Made by a program: the position numbers and the translations under genes | The notes under the pieces: model-generated | Told to the model about the DNA's origin: nothing | Databases searched by the model: none | What the model saw: the letters and a program-made list of their open reading frames with translations, nothing else | Shown: in pieces, positions 46,967-57,327 of the stretch | Layout of the letters: every line of letters begins with the position of its first letter | Position numbering within the stretch: the first letter of the stretch is position 1 | DNA from: Anaerofustis sp. | Lineage (GTDB): Bacteria; Bacillota; Clostridia; Eubacteriales; Anaerofustaceae | Length of the DNA stretch: 64,000 nucleotides | Reading direction: 5' to 3' | Assembly (NCBI RefSeq): GCF_019420015.1 | Contig: NZ_JAHZIA010000039.1 | Location: forward strand, 1-64,000

Positions 46967-47755
46967 CTAAAATTCCAAAATATCATTAATCCCCGCTCTG
47001 TTTGCAACGTCTAGAAGATAATCTTTCCCCTCTTTCATGTCATTTAATCCCGCAACTTCTTTTACCGTCTCATATGCAATAGAGGTAAGATTGTTTTCCT
47101 CACTCAAATGTCCAAGGCGAACTCTTTTCGTCTTGCCTTTTACAATTTCGCTCAAAACTTTTCCGCTGTCGCTATTTGAAAGGTGACCAAAAGGAGAAAG
47201 TATCCTCTGTTTTAAATGCATAGGATAAGAACCGTTTTTCAGCATCTTCTCATCATGGTTTGCCTCAAGAAACACGAAATCACATGTTTTCAAACAATTT
47301 ATCACATCCTCCACAATCATCCCCATATCCGTAGCAATTCCGCATTTAGATTTCCCGTCGCAAATCGTAAAACCAATCGGAGAAACGGCATCATGAGGTA
47401 TTGAGAATGAATCAATTAAAACATCCTTGATATAAAAAGGGCGATCTTCTTCTATTCTAAATACATTTTCATTGTCAACTTTTCCTATTTTTTTTAATAT
47501 ACTATCACAAGCCCCTTTATGTACATACAAAGGTATATCCGCTTTTCTGGACAATACCCCTGCTCCTCTCACATGGTCAGAATGCTCATGAGTTATTAAA
47601 ATACCGTCTATATCATTAAGCTCTACATCTATTTTTTTTAATTCTTTTATTATAGTACTGCCTGCAAGTCCTGCATCAATCAATACCTTTGTATTTTCAC
47701 TTTCTACAAGTAAACTGTTTCCTTTTGAAGATGAAAAAAGATTAGTAAATTTCAA
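46967..47755 (-). CDS. walJ: Metallo-beta-lactamase-fold hydrolase WalJ (YycJ)
   Basis: MBL-fold protein linked to the WalRK cell-wall system; in Firmicutes it sits in the wal operon. The metal-binding ligands are in LITHEHSDHVRGAGVL, with further ligands in IPHDAVSPIG, IATDMG and LEANHDEKML. The length of 262 aa is standard. TAGGAG precedes the ATG. walR, walK, walH and walI are missing from the window. Confidence 0.93.
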   Translation of the reverse strand: MKFTNLFSSSKGNSLLVESENTKVLIDAGLAGSTIIKELKKIDVELNDIDGILITHEHSDHVRGAGVLSRKADIPLYVHKGACDSILKKIGKVDNENVFRIEEDRPFYIKDVLIDSFSIPHDAVSPIGFTICDGKSKCGIATDMGMIVEDVINCLKTCDFVFLEANHDEKMLKNGSYPMHLKQRILSPFGHLSNSDSGKVLSEIVKGKTKRVRLGHLSEENNLTSIAYETVKEVAGLNDMKEGKDYLLDVANRAGINDILEF

Positions 47756-48030
47756 TTTTTTTCTCCTATTAAGTCTATGTTATTTTCAGTAAAATATACA
47801 TTTTATAAAGTAATGAACCCTACAAAATACACTAATATAAAATATATTATATACTTTATAATATATCAGTTAAAACAACAAATTTTATTCTAGATAAAAA
47901 TAAATTTTTCTAAATTGCAAATATAATTGATTTTATAACATTTACGCTATTCCATAATATATTTAATATTTTTGTTACTTATGCAATACATTTCATTTAT
48001 TCTATTAAATAATTAAATATAATAAAAAAT
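47756..48030. other. AT-rich intergenic region between murA and walJ
   Basis: About 275 bases without a supported gene. It is AT-rich and must hold the walJ-htrA promoter on the minus strand; a TATAAA-type -10 lies near 47805. I see no structured RNA. Confidence 0.4.
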
Positions 48031-48058
48031 AAAATCCCCTTAAAAATAAGGGGATAGG
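48031..48058 (-). terminator. Terminator of murA
   Basis: Hairpin ATCCCCTTA/TAAGGGGAT with a long T-rich tail on the minus strand, ending at the murA stop. Confidence 0.9.
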
Positions 48059-48059
48059 A

Positions 48060-49322
48060 TTACGAATCTATTCTTTCTATATCAGCACCAAGGTTTCTGA
48101 AATTTTCTTCTATATTTTCATACCCTCTATCAATATATTTTAAATTGGTAATTTCGGTAGTTCCTTTTGCTACTAATCCGGCAAGTATCATTGCAGCTCC
48201 GGCTCTTAAGTCAGTAGCTTGTATCTTTGTACCGTATAACTCGCTTGGTCCGGTAAATACCGCAGTATTCCCGTTTACCCTAACATTGGCTCCCATCTTT
48301 TGAAGCTCAGTAACATATCTGAAACGATTTTCGAATATACTTTCAGTTATAGTGCTTACTCCGTTAGCTAAACACATAAAAAGTCCCATAGGCTGTTGTA
48401 AGTCCGTAGGAAATCCGGGATAAGGAAGTGTTTTTATATTACATGGCTTTATATACTCACGTCCTATAACTCTTATATTGTCATCTTCATCAACTTCTAC
48501 ATTAGCTCCCATTTCTATAAGCTTTGCCGTTATTGAATCCAAATGAGGTGGTATGACATTTTTTATAAGTACATCCCCTTTTGTTGCAGCGGCTGCAATC
48601 ATATAAGTACCTGCCGTAATCTGATCAGGAACAACAGAATATTCACAACCATGCAGTTCTTCAACTCCGCTTATTCTTATTACATCGGTTCCGGCACCCT
48701 TTATATTTGCACCCATAAGGTTTAAAAAGTTTGCTATATCAACAACATGAGGTTCTTTCGCCGCATTTTCAATAACGGTTGTACCCTCTGCTCTTACCGC
48801 AGCCAACATTATATTGATTGTCGCTCCCACACTTACGACGTCCATATAAATGTTCGTACCTTTAAGTCCGTTTGGCGCCTCTATTCTTATTGAACCTTTA
48901 ACATCAACTTGAGCCCCAAGAGCTTCAAACCCTTTAATATGTTGATCTATTGGTCTTGCTCCAATATCACATCCCCCCGGAGGTGGAAGCTCGACACATC
49001 CATTTCGTCCAAGCAAAGCTCCAAGAAGATAATAACTTGCCCTCATTTTTGTACTCTCATCAGCTATTTCATCGCTGGTGCAATCTGCAATATTTGACGT
49101 ATCTATACTGAGTCCTTTTGCTGTTTTTCTTATTTTTGCACCCAGCTTTTTCATAATGCTTATATAATTTCTGATATCCTGTATATCAGGTAAATTTTCA
49201 ATAATAAACTTATCACTGGCAAGGACAGTTGCCGGAAGTATTCCAAGGGCAGCATTCTTAGCCCCGGTAATGGTAACTTCTCCCTTTAATCTTTTTCCGC
49301 CTTTTATAATGATTTTTTCCAT
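48060..49322 (-). CDS. murA: UDP-N-acetylglucosamine 1-carboxyvinyltransferase
   Basis: First committed step of peptidoglycan synthesis: adds enolpyruvate from PEP to UDP-GlcNAc. It shows [14 protein letters not shown], the active-site cysteine in [14 protein letters not shown] (target of fosfomycin in this family), and the C-terminal [15 protein letters not shown] and [14 protein letters not shown]. The length of 420 aa is standard. The Cys is present. It is a single gene transcript. Confidence 0.97.
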   Translation of the reverse strand: MEKIIIKGGKRLKGEVTITGAKNAALGILPATVLASDKFIIENLPDIQDIRNYISIMKKLGAKIRKTAKGLSIDTSNIADCTSDEIADESTKMRASYYLLGALLGRNGCVELPPPGGCDIGARPIDQHIKGFEALGAQVDVKGSIRIEAPNGLKGTNIYMDVVSVGATINIMLAAVRAEGTTVIENAAKEPHVVDIANFLNLMGANIKGAGTDVIRISGVEELHGCEYSVVPDQITAGTYMIAAAATKGDVLIKNVIPPHLDSITAKLIEMGANVEVDEDDNIRVIGREYIKPCNIKTLPYPGFPTDLQQPMGLFMCLANGVSTITESIFENRFRYVTELQKMGANVRVNGNTAVFTGPSELYGTKIQATDLRAGAAMILAGLVAKGTTEITNLKYIDRGYENIEENFRNLGADIERIDS

Positions 49323-49419
49323 GTTTTATTCATTCCTTTTGAATTCATTTTTCCTTTAGTTAAATAATTATACTAAAATTCACTTTAAAAAGAAACCCTA
49401 TTTGCTTATAAAGTTAAAT

Positions 49420-50274
49420 CTAAAAGCAAGGGCTATTCTGCAAGTAACTGTAACTCCTGGTTCTTGAAAGCAGATTCGTTTGATTTAAATATACATTGGG
49501 AGTCCCTACCGCTCTTGTGGTATAAACACTGCCATGACAATCGGAACCTCCGCTTACTATTAAATTATATTTTTTACAATAATTATAGTAATATTCGTTT
49601 TGTTCCTTCAAAGGATTATAAGTACTGAAACATTCAATACCGTCAATGCCCATATCAAGATATGAATCAAGCATATTTAAAGGCATAACATTACCCGGGA
49701 AATAATACGAAGGATGAGCCAATATCGCAACTCCTCCTGCTTTTTTTATGGCGTTTATAACCTCTTGTGATGAAAGTAAATCTTCCCCCTTTGGCACCGG
49801 CACCTTAGCTTTTAAAGCATTAAACGGAGCAATTCCTTTACAAACTCCCTTTTCCGCCAAATAATTCATAATCGGCAACCCTGCCATTTCCTTCATTTTA
49901 TATAAATTATACTCTTCTAAATTTACGTTATCATATCTTTTTTCACACCATCTTATAATTCTCGTATCCCTGTTTTGTCTTACTCTTCTGGTTCTAGTCA
50001 TCGTATATGTAAGATCTATATCGTCAATATCTATATCATATCCCAATATATGTATTTCTTTATCGTATGATTTTGAACAAATTTCAGTCGCTCTTATTAA
50101 CTCCAAGCCTTCCCTTTTTGCTATATACTCTGCAAGCTTAACATTTGATATACTGTCATGATCCGATACGGAAAAGTATTTAACACCCGCATTTTTTACC
50201 GCCATAACAGTTTCTTCAGCATCCCAGCTTCCGTCGGAAGCATTTGTATGAATATGAAAGTCTACTCTCTCCAT
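49420..50274 (-). CDS. PHP-domain phosphoesterase
   Basis: A 284-aa metal-dependent phosphoesterase of the PHP class (YciV/TrpH-like). The metal ligands are visible in VDFHIHTNASDGS, VSDHDSI, ILAHPS and SGGSDCHG. In E. coli the relative RnaAM/TrpH is a 5'-3' exonuclease on RNA ends; the substrate here is not known. It lies 10 bases after the U32 gene on the same strand and is probably co-transcribed. Confidence 0.9.
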   Translation of the reverse strand: MERVDFHIHTNASDGSWDAEETVMAVKNAGVKYFSVSDHDSISNVKLAEYIAKREGLELIRATEICSKSYDKEIHILGYDIDIDDIDLTYTMTRTRRVRQNRDTRIIRWCEKRYDNVNLEEYNLYKMKEMAGLPIMNYLAEKGVCKGIAPFNALKAKVPVPKGEDLLSSQEVINAIKKAGGVAILAHPSYYFPGNVMPLNMLDSYLDMGIDGIECFSTYNPLKEQNEYYYNYCKKYNLIVSGGSDCHGSVYTTRAVGTPNVYLNQTNLLSRTRSYSYLQNSPCF

Positions 50275-50284
50275 CTTCTTCCTC

Positions 50285-52348
50285 CTAAACTAACTTTCTG
50301 AAATAACAACCTTTTGTGCTGTCAGGGATATTTTCTTTATCTTTATAATTTTTTATGATTTTATCAACTTGTTTTTCGGTTTCATTTGTAAATAAAAATA
50401 CCCTGTTTATACTTTTATCCAATTTATCGATTTTTTCAAATATACAAAGAGGATATGTATTAAAAATCTCACTGGTTTGACCGTTACATTTAACTTTAAA
50501 CTGTTTACCCATTCTATCGGTAAGACTCTGATTTTTATTACAGTTTCCACACCCTATTTCCTCTTTTATAGGACAATTCCTTGTAGTCATCAACGGCAAA
50601 AATCCGTACACAACTGCCGATAATGATGTATTTGATTTAATTTTATTTATGTTATTTATAGTATTTTCAAAAGATACGGTAACATTTTTTAGATTATCAA
50701 AATATTCTTCCAGTATATCTACACTGTAAGAATTCGTTATATTACTGCCAAATCCTGTATACAAATCAAATCCTATATCATTTACCAAACTCATCTTGCC
50801 TATTGTATGAGCAAGTCCTTTTTTTATTCCCTTTTCATAGGCTTTACTTAGATATTCTTTTATAATACTCTCTTCATCAAAATAAATCCTCGGAACTTCT
50901 ACCCCTATTTTATCTTTATATTTTTCTAACAAAGCAACGTCAACATCTTCAAGTTGAAATAGAGGAACAAATACAACATCAAAAAATTCAAGCATAGATT
51001 TATTCAAGTAAGATACATCATACAAAACCGCCATATTACATCCCTTTTCACTGTGTTTTTTTGTTTTTAGATTTTGTATTTCTCCAATATCATATGTATT
51101 AAAATTCCCGAGCCTTATCTTGTTAAGCTCATCCACGGCAAGGCGTCGTATCTCATTGATTTTTGATATCGGAATAAAAATATTTTCATCCGCTTTCCCT
51201 CCAATGTAGTCAACTTTATAAATACTCTCTCCAAGCTTACACAAATTTTTCTCTATATTATCTTTTAATACTGGCTTGCTCTTTGCCTCTTCCAAAAAGT
51301 CGCCTTCAACATAAACTCTGTTATTATCTTCATCTATAACCTCAACATGGGCTTTTTTATTTAAGCTAAAATCATATTTGATCTTAATTTTGATTTTTTC
51401 TTCTTTAATATCTATATTCTTTACTTCTTTACTTACCTTTTTGGTATAAAACTTGTCTGAATCCCTTCTTATACCAAACATATCCTTCCTTTGTCCCGTC
51501 AAATATCCGTCAGTAAATCCATTTCTGGAAAAAACACTTTCTAAAAGAGACTTGTCAAATGTAGAATTGATAACCCTGTTTTTAACTTCATTCACAACGG
51601 TTTTTACGTATTCATTGCTCTTCATTCGTCCTTCTATTTTTAGTGACGCAATACCCATACTGGCAAACTCTTCTATATAATCTATATAACAAACATCTTT
51701 TAAAGACAAATCATATCTTCCCTCTTCTTTAACATAAAAAGGAAGTCGGCAAACCCCGGCACAAAGCCCCCTGTTTCCGCTTCTTTCACCAAGAGCCGAA
51801 GAAAAATAACATTGCCCGGAAACACTCATACATAAAGCTCCGTGAATAAATATTTCAACTTCAACATCTACTTCATCTATAATTCTTTTTATCTCTTCTA
51901 AAGATAACTCCCTAGATAAAACAACCCTTTCAAATTCCATATCTTTAAGCATTTTCGCATCACTGACATTATGCACGCTTAACTGAGTGGATGCATGAAG
52001 CGGAACTTTTGATATTTGCTTAAGTATATTTACAACGCCAAGATCCTGAACAATAATAGCATCAAAGCCAACCTTATTTATAATTTCAATTTCTTTGATA
52101 AGTTCATCTATTTCATTATCGTATACTAAAGTATTCAGTGTCACGTGAGCCTTTTTCCCTCTTAAATGACAAAAATCCACCGCTTCTTTAACTTTTTCAA
52201 ATGATCCAAAATTTTCGGCATTTCTTCTGGCATTAAAATTAGAAAGACCAAAATAAACACTGTCAGCACCACTCAAAATCGCAGTTTTCAAATTCTCAAA
52301 ATCTCCCGCTGGAGCTAATATTTCTATTTCTTTTCCATTTACCAACAT
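50285..52348 (-). CDS. U32-family protein (RlhA-like rRNA hydroxylase type)
   Basis: A 687-aa protein with the peptidase U32 N-terminal domain: EILAPAGDFENLKTAI at the start, FGLSNFNARRNAENF, and the Cys-containing FIHGALCMSVSGQCYFSSALG followed by RSGNRGLCAGVCRLPF. The C-terminus has CPIKEEIGCGNC, a second Cys cluster that may complete an iron-sulphur site. E. coli RlhA of this type hydroxylates C2501 of 23S rRNA; older annotation calls them collagenase-like. The tRNA- or rRNA-modification role is by family, so I call it RlhA-like only. Confidence 0.88.
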   Translation of the reverse strand: MLVNGKEIEILAPAGDFENLKTAILSGADSVYFGLSNFNARRNAENFGSFEKVKEAVDFCHLRGKKAHVTLNTLVYDNEIDELIKEIEIINKVGFDAIIVQDLGVVNILKQISKVPLHASTQLSVHNVSDAKMLKDMEFERVVLSRELSLEEIKRIIDEVDVEVEIFIHGALCMSVSGQCYFSSALGERSGNRGLCAGVCRLPFYVKEEGRYDLSLKDVCYIDYIEEFASMGIASLKIEGRMKSNEYVKTVVNEVKNRVINSTFDKSLLESVFSRNGFTDGYLTGQRKDMFGIRRDSDKFYTKKVSKEVKNIDIKEEKIKIKIKYDFSLNKKAHVEVIDEDNNRVYVEGDFLEEAKSKPVLKDNIEKNLCKLGESIYKVDYIGGKADENIFIPISKINEIRRLAVDELNKIRLGNFNTYDIGEIQNLKTKKHSEKGCNMAVLYDVSYLNKSMLEFFDVVFVPLFQLEDVDVALLEKYKDKIGVEVPRIYFDEESIIKEYLSKAYEKGIKKGLAHTIGKMSLVNDIGFDLYTGFGSNITNSYSVDILEEYFDNLKNVTVSFENTINNINKIKSNTSLSAVVYGFLPLMTTRNCPIKEEIGCGNCNKNQSLTDRMGKQFKVKCNGQTSEIFNTYPLCIFEKIDKLDKSINRVFLFTNETEKQVDKIIKNYKDKENIPDSTKGCYFRKLV

Positions 52349-52453
52349 ATTTGTATATCCTTATATTATTAATTACATAGTAAGTATATAATAATAGCTA
52401 TTTAAATACAAATATTTGAAACCTTTTTTATTTTTTTTAAAATTATGCTAGAT

Positions 52454-52487
52454 TTCATCAAATTTCCCCATGAGAAAATTCTATAAT
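52454..52487 (+). promoter_or_regulatory. spoIIE promoter with Spo0A-box-like element
   Basis: TATAAT at 52482-52487 lies 28 bases before the ATG. Upstream, TTCATCAAA (52454-52462), read on the opposite strand as TTTGATGAA, matches seven of nine bases of the 0A box TTTGTCGAA and overlaps the place of the missing -35. This is the layout of Spo0A-activated sigma-A promoters. Confidence 0.45.
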
Positions 52488-52515
52488 TTTTCATATAACT
52501 TACAGGAGGCTTAAA

Positions 52516-54882
52516 ATGATTAGTAGAGAAGGTATTCTTAAGATACACAGTACATATGGTAAACAAGAAAAAAACAGAAAAAAAGAAAATACACTTATGA
52601 CATACAGAAATATAATAATACTTATCATATCTGTTTTAAGTTGCTTCAGTGTTTTCTTTTCCAATACTCTACCTTTTGTATTTGGATTAAGTGCCTTTAT
52701 AATAAATAAAAAAGAACTTACAAACATACCCTTGATCTTCATGATTATAATTACATCATTCACCCTGGGGCTTTCCTCGGGGATAAGACTTCTTTTCTCC
52801 ATTTGCTTGATGTTGATTCTTAATCAAAATTACTTGGCAAACAACAATAAAGCCACTTATTCGGTGTTATGCTCAGTTATCACATTATTCAGCGGACTAA
52901 TGATTAATTTTTTCGTCAAAAATCCGCCAATAAACAATTTATATAATGCTGTGGAAGCTTTGAGCTTAATCGTGGTATTTTTTATATTCAATACTGCCTA
53001 TAATTTAATGGAAAACATAGATTTAAAAAAAGATTTTACGGCTTTTGAATCTATGAGCCTTGCCGTTGTATCTTCGGTTATTATACTGGGAATAAGTGAT
53101 ATAAACATATTGACAATATCAGCAGCAATGATTGTTACTACATTTATTCTGTTGTTTACTGCCACATACTTTTCTTTAAGTCTCTGTTTAAGTTTTTCGC
53201 TAATAAACAGTATTTTGCTTACTCTAAAAGGCAATTTCAGTACGGATATCATTTTGATTTTCACCATTGCAACTTTATTTGCGTCAATGGCAAAAAATTT
53301 ATCCAAACTGGCAGGCACTTTGATTTTCATATTTGTAAGTATTACACTGTCTTGCTATATAAACAAAAGTATTATGTTTACGGTAGGAGTGACGGAAATG
53401 ACCATTGCCGGAACTTTATTTTTGATAATAAGTACGATGTTCGACGAAAAAATAATTTCTTTTATAAGCAAAACACAACCGAGTGAATACGGAAATATAT
53501 TTAACAATGCAATAAAAAAGACGATAAAAGAAGAAATAGAAAATAAAAAAAATATGATAAACGAAGTAAGCAATAATATTTCTTTTAACAACAATGAAGA
53601 TAGCAACATTAACATAACAAAAAGTATATGCAAAGTATTGACTGCGGATATATGCACAAACTGCGAAAACTTCAAAAAATGTTGGAATGAGGAAGGAGAG
53701 GATACTTTTGTAAATTTCTCTCAAGTGATTCTCGATACATATAACGGAAAAATCACATCAAAACATGAATTGCCAAAAAGTTTTGTAAATAAATGCAAAT
53801 ACAACTTCTTTATGTTTAAAAGCACATCTTACCTTTGCGACAACTTAAAAATCAAAAAAGATTACAACAATAAATTAAATAAATTCAAAGATTTAATGAA
53901 AATGGAATTCAAAAGTGTAAATAAAACTCTTGATAACATTTATACCAATATAAAGAAAGGACTTAACTACTTTTCAAACGATGAAAAGAAAGTCAGAGAA
54001 GGACTGTTTTCCCTCGGAATCGTTGCAAAGGAAGTCGTCGTTTTGGAAGATTTTCAAGGCAAATTAAAAACATATGTTAAGACAAGCAAAAGAATGTCTT
54101 CCGAAGAATACAGAATTACCGTTCCTCTTTTACTCAGCGAAATTCTAAGCAAAAATATAATGTATGATTACAATTCCTTCAATGAAGAATCGCTGGAAGC
54201 TTTTGAATACACATTTATAGAAAGAATGCCTTACTCTTTGAGCATAGGCGTGAGGAGAGAGAAAAAACAAAACAGAGAAAAATGCGGAGATAATTATTCA
54301 AATATAATACTTCCGACAAATACCCACCTGGTGGCACTGGCAGACGGTATGGGCAGCGGAGAAAACGCAAACAAACAAAGCGAAAGAGTCCTCAATTTAC
54401 TGGAAGAAATGCTAAGCTGCGGAGGAAGTGAAATAAACAGTGTAAATACCATTAACTCAATTCTGTCATTGGAAGAGCAGGAAATATTTACCACGCTAGA
54501 CATTCTTCTTTTCAACGTATACACAGCACAGGCAGAATTTATAAAAGCGGGGGCTCTCGAAAGCTACTTAAAGCGAGACAAAGAAGTAATAACACTTTCC
54601 GGCGAAGCCCTTCCGATAGGAATACTGGAAAATATAAATTTGGCAACTGAAAAAATCAGTCTTAAAAATAATGACTACATATACATGATAAGTGACGGAT
54701 TTTTGGAAGCCTTTGCCGATGATAGAGAGCTGATTAAAGAAAAAATATTAAATATGGAATACCGAAACCCTCAAAAAATTGCCGATGAACTGTTTAATGA
54801 AGCTTATGCACGAAGCCTTGGAAAATTACAGGATGATGTAAGTATCATTGTCGTAAAAGTAAGAGAAGAATTATTGCATTAA
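52516..54882 (+). CDS. spoIIE: Stage II sporulation protein E
   Basis: Membrane PP2C-type phosphatase that dephosphorylates SpoIIAA and releases sigma-F in the forespore. The 788-aa protein has an N-terminal cytoplasmic stretch, about ten hydrophobic segments (about residues 35-320), a central FtsZ-interacting region (about 320-570) with two Cys pairs (CTNCENFKKC), and the C-terminal PP2C domain with LADGMGSGENA and YMISDGFLEAF metal ligands, and LGKLQDDVSIIV. GGAGG precedes the start. It sits beside tilS-hpt-ftsH, the clostridial order, but is separated by the thioesterase terminator. Confidence 0.96.
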   Translation: MISREGILKIHSTYGKQEKNRKKENTLMTYRNIIILIISVLSCFSVFFSNTLPFVFGLSAFIINKKELTNIPLIFMIIITSFTLGLSSGIRLLFSICLMLILNQNYLANNNKATYSVLCSVITLFSGLMINFFVKNPPINNLYNAVEALSLIVVFFIFNTAYNLMENIDLKKDFTAFESMSLAVVSSVIILGISDINILTISAAMIVTTFILLFTATYFSLSLCLSFSLINSILLTLKGNFSTDIILIFTIATLFASMAKNLSKLAGTLIFIFVSITLSCYINKSIMFTVGVTEMTIAGTLFLIISTMFDEKIISFISKTQPSEYGNIFNNAIKKTIKEEIENKKNMINEVSNNISFNNNEDSNINITKSICKVLTADICTNCENFKKCWNEEGEDTFVNFSQVILDTYNGKITSKHELPKSFVNKCKYNFFMFKSTSYLCDNLKIKKDYNNKLNKFKDLMKMEFKSVNKTLDNIYTNIKKGLNYFSNDEKKVREGLFSLGIVAKEVVVLEDFQGKLKTYVKTSKRMSSEEYRITVPLLLSEILSKNIMYDYNSFNEESLEAFEYTFIERMPYSLSIGVRREKKQNREKCGDNYSNIILPTNTHLVALADGMGSGENANKQSERVLNLLEEMLSCGGSEINSVNTINSILSLEEQEIFTTLDILLFNVYTAQAEFIKAGALESYLKRDKEVITLSGEALPIGILENINLATEKISLKNNDYIYMISDGFLEAFADDRELIKEKILNMEYRNPQKIADELFNEAYARSLGKLQDDVSIIVVKVREELLH

Positions 54883-54893
54883 AAAATACAAAT

Positions 54894-54934
54894 AAAAACG
54901 GAAGCAACTTAAGTTCATTGCTTCCGTTTTTATT
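54894..54934. terminator. Bidirectional terminator between spoIIE and the thioesterase
   Basis: A strong hairpin AAAAACGGAAGCAA/TTGCTTCCGTTTTT lies between the two convergent stop codons with A/T tails both ways. Confidence 0.9.
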
Positions 54935-55339
54935 TTATTTCTTGCTATTTGCTTTCGCCTCAAATTTTTCTTTGTCTATAATGAATCTCTCATGAATGCC
55001 TTCTCCGACTTTCTCTTTTTCGTCATATACATCTACTTTAAAAACAAGTCTTCTTCTGTCTATTTCAATAAGCTCACATTCACATTCAACTTTCATTCCC
55101 AAAGGAGTTGCTGCCATATGTTTAAAATCCGCTTTTGTTCCAACCGTAGATTCGTTATCTTTCAAACATTCTTCTGTCAACAAAAAACATGTTCCTTCCA
55201 TCAACAAAAGCATGTCAGGTGTGGAAAACACATCTGCAGCGCCACTGCCCTTACTTGAAGCCAAATGCTCTTTCTTAACCACAAGAGATTTTTTATTTTT
55301 AAGTCCTACTATCAATTCTTTATTGCTCATTTTCTTCAT
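54935..55339 (-). CDS. FlK-like hot-dog thioesterase
   Basis: A small hot-dog fold protein related to fluoroacetyl-CoA thioesterase FlK. Conserved parts are [17 protein letters not shown] and [25 protein letters not shown], and the end [13 protein letters not shown]. Many clostridia carry such genes with unknown acyl-CoA substrates. The open frame extends upstream to 55408, but the first part would lie inside ftsH. The start at 55339 (MKKMSNKE), right after AAAGGA, or 55330 is more natural, overlapping the end of ftsH by 20 or 11 bases, which suggests translational coupling. Confidence 0.85.
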   Translation of the reverse strand: MKKMSNKELIVGLKNKKSLVVKKEHLASSKGSGAADVFSTPDMLLLMEGTCFLLTEECLKDNESTVGTKADFKHMAATPLGMKVECECELIEIDRRRLVFKVDVYDEKEKVGEGIHERFIIDKEKFEAKANSKK

Positions 55340-57212
55340 TGTCCTTTTCTTCGTTGTTTTCTTTCTCTGCTTCTCCCGGATATTTGCCTGTTTCAAATAA
55401 ACTTGCAAATTCTTCTCCGCTCAAAGTTTCCTTTTTAATGAGTTCATTTGTTATAAGCTCAAGTTTATCCATATTTTCTTTTAATATATTAATTGATTTT
55501 TCATGACATTCGTTAATGATGTCTCTTACCTCTTTATCGATTGCACTTGCAACTTCTTCTCCGTAATTTTTACTTCTCAAGAAATCTCTTCCTATGAAAA
55601 CATCCTCTTGACCGCTTCCAAGACATAAAGGTCCAAGTAAATCTGACATACCCCATTCGGTAACCATACTTCTGGCAATTTTACTTGCTCTTTCAATATC
55701 ATTTGAAGCTCCTGTACAAATATCATCAAGCATAACTTCTTCAGCCGCTCTACCGCCTAAAAGACCGCAGATTAAATCAAGAAGTTTTCCTTTTGACATA
55801 TGATTATTTTCATTTTCAGGCAATGATATTGTATAACCGGCAGCCATACCTCTCGGTATAATAGAAATTTCTCTTACCTCATCACATTGAGGAAGACTCT
55901 TCATTACAATTGCATGACCTGCTTCGTGAGCTGCGGTAATTTTTTTATCATCATCAGTAATAACTTTACTCTTCTTTTCAGGACCTGCGATAACTCTTTT
56001 TATAGCTTCTTCTATATCATGCATAGAAACACGTTTTTCTCTCTTCCTTGCAGCTAAAAGACTCGCTTCGTTCATTACGTTTTCAAGATCCGCACCTGTA
56101 AATCCTGCGGTACTTTTTGCAATAATACTCAAATCAATGTCATCAGCTAAAGGTTTACCCTTGGCATGAACCTTAAGTATATCTTCCCTTCCCTTTACAT
56201 CCGGAGGTGCAACAAGAACCTGTCTGTCAAATCTTCCAGGTCTTAAAATTGCAGGGTCAAGAATATCGGCTCTGTTTGTTGCCGCAATTATAATGATACC
56301 TTCCTGATTTGAAAAGCCGTCCATTTCAACCAACAACTGGTTAAGGGTTTGCTCTCTTTCATCGTTTCCACCACCAAGTCCTGCTCCTCTGTGACGACCC
56401 ACAGCATCGATTTCATCAATAAATACAATACAAGGAGCATTTTTCTTCGCCGTTTCAAACAAATCTCTTACTCTGCTTGCCCCGACACCGACAAACATTT
56501 CAACAAAATCAGAACCGCTTATACTGAAAAACGGAACTTTGGCTTCTCCGGCAGTTGCTTTGGCAAGAAGTGTTTTACCTGTTCCCGGAGGTCCTACAAG
56601 AAGAACACCCTTAGGAATTCTTGCTCCCAAATCTATATATCTTTTTGGAGACTTTAAAAAGTCAACGACTTCAGCAAGCTCTTCTTTTTCTTCATCCGCA
56701 CCTGCAACATCGTCAAAGGTATATTGTTTGTCACTTTTGGTATAAAGCTTTGCTTTACTCTTTCCAAAAGTCATAACCTTATTTCCGCCGCCTCCTTGTT
56801 GAGAGAAAAATACAAATATTAAAAATCCCATAAGCCCCAAAGAAACCAATACCATTAATATATTGGCCCAGCTTGAAGAATTTGATATTTCATAACTTAC
56901 ATCAAGTTCTCCCGGATTTTCTTTAATGTAATTTGTAAGTAAACTATCCAATTCCTGTAATGCTACATTTGAAACAAGGATGGTATCTCCGCTTTTAAGC
57001 GTAGATTTGGCACTTTGCTTATTTCTGTTGATTACAATACTTTTAACATTATCCGATTCGATATTTTGAACCAACTTACTGTACGATGCCTTTTGAGTTT
57101 TTGCACCGCTTGAAAGCGGATTTAAAGAACCGGTAAGCATACTTACTAAGAAATAAGTCCCAATAATAAGCGCCATATATATGACTACCGTTCTCATTCT
57201 TTTATTTTTCAA
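55320..57212 (-). CDS. ftsH: ATP-dependent zinc metalloprotease FtsH
   Basis: Membrane AAA+ protease for quality control. Two N-terminal membrane segments (about residues 8-25 and 115-135) enclose an external domain. The AAA module has Walker [15 protein letters not shown], Walker [12 protein letters not shown] and the SRH region [10 protein letters not shown]. The zinc site is HEAGH (about residue 430s). The length of 630 aa is standard, with an acidic C-terminal tail. It is in the tilS-hpt-ftsH cluster, here followed by the thioesterase. Confidence 0.98.
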   Translation of the reverse strand: MKNKRMRTVVIYMALIIGTYFLVSMLTGSLNPLSSGAKTQKASYSKLVQNIESDNVKSIVINRNKQSAKSTLKSGDTILVSNVALQELDSLLTNYIKENPGELDVSYEISNSSSWANILMVLVSLGLMGFLIFVFFSQQGGGGNKVMTFGKSKAKLYTKSDKQYTFDDVAGADEEKEELAEVVDFLKSPKRYIDLGARIPKGVLLVGPPGTGKTLLAKATAGEAKVPFFSISGSDFVEMFVGVGASRVRDLFETAKKNAPCIVFIDEIDAVGRHRGAGLGGGNDEREQTLNQLLVEMDGFSNQEGIIIIAATNRADILDPAILRPGRFDRQVLVAPPDVKGREDILKVHAKGKPLADDIDLSIIAKSTAGFTGADLENVMNEASLLAARKREKRVSMHDIEEAIKRVIAGPEKKSKVITDDDKKITAAHEAGHAIVMKSLPQCDEVREISIIPRGMAAGYTISLPENENNHMSKGKLLDLICGLLGGRAAEEVMLDDICTGASNDIERASKIARSMVTEWGMSDLLGPLCLGSGQEDVFIGRDFLRSKNYGEEVASAIDKEVRDIINECHEKSINILKENMDKLELITNELIKKETLSGEEFASLFETGKYPGEAEKENNEEKDNEENEQ

Positions 57213-57327
57213 ATCTTTTACCTTAATTCCTTTCCTAAAATAATTTTATATTTTATCATATTTAATGATTATTAACAATAAATCCCGGAATTATATAAAT
57301 TAAAATTATATAATATTAAACTACAAA

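Noticed and set aside
50285..52348. Secreted collagenase
   Set aside because: The U32 label is historical. There is no signal peptide, and the Cys-rich motifs resemble RlhA-type RNA hydroxylation proteins.
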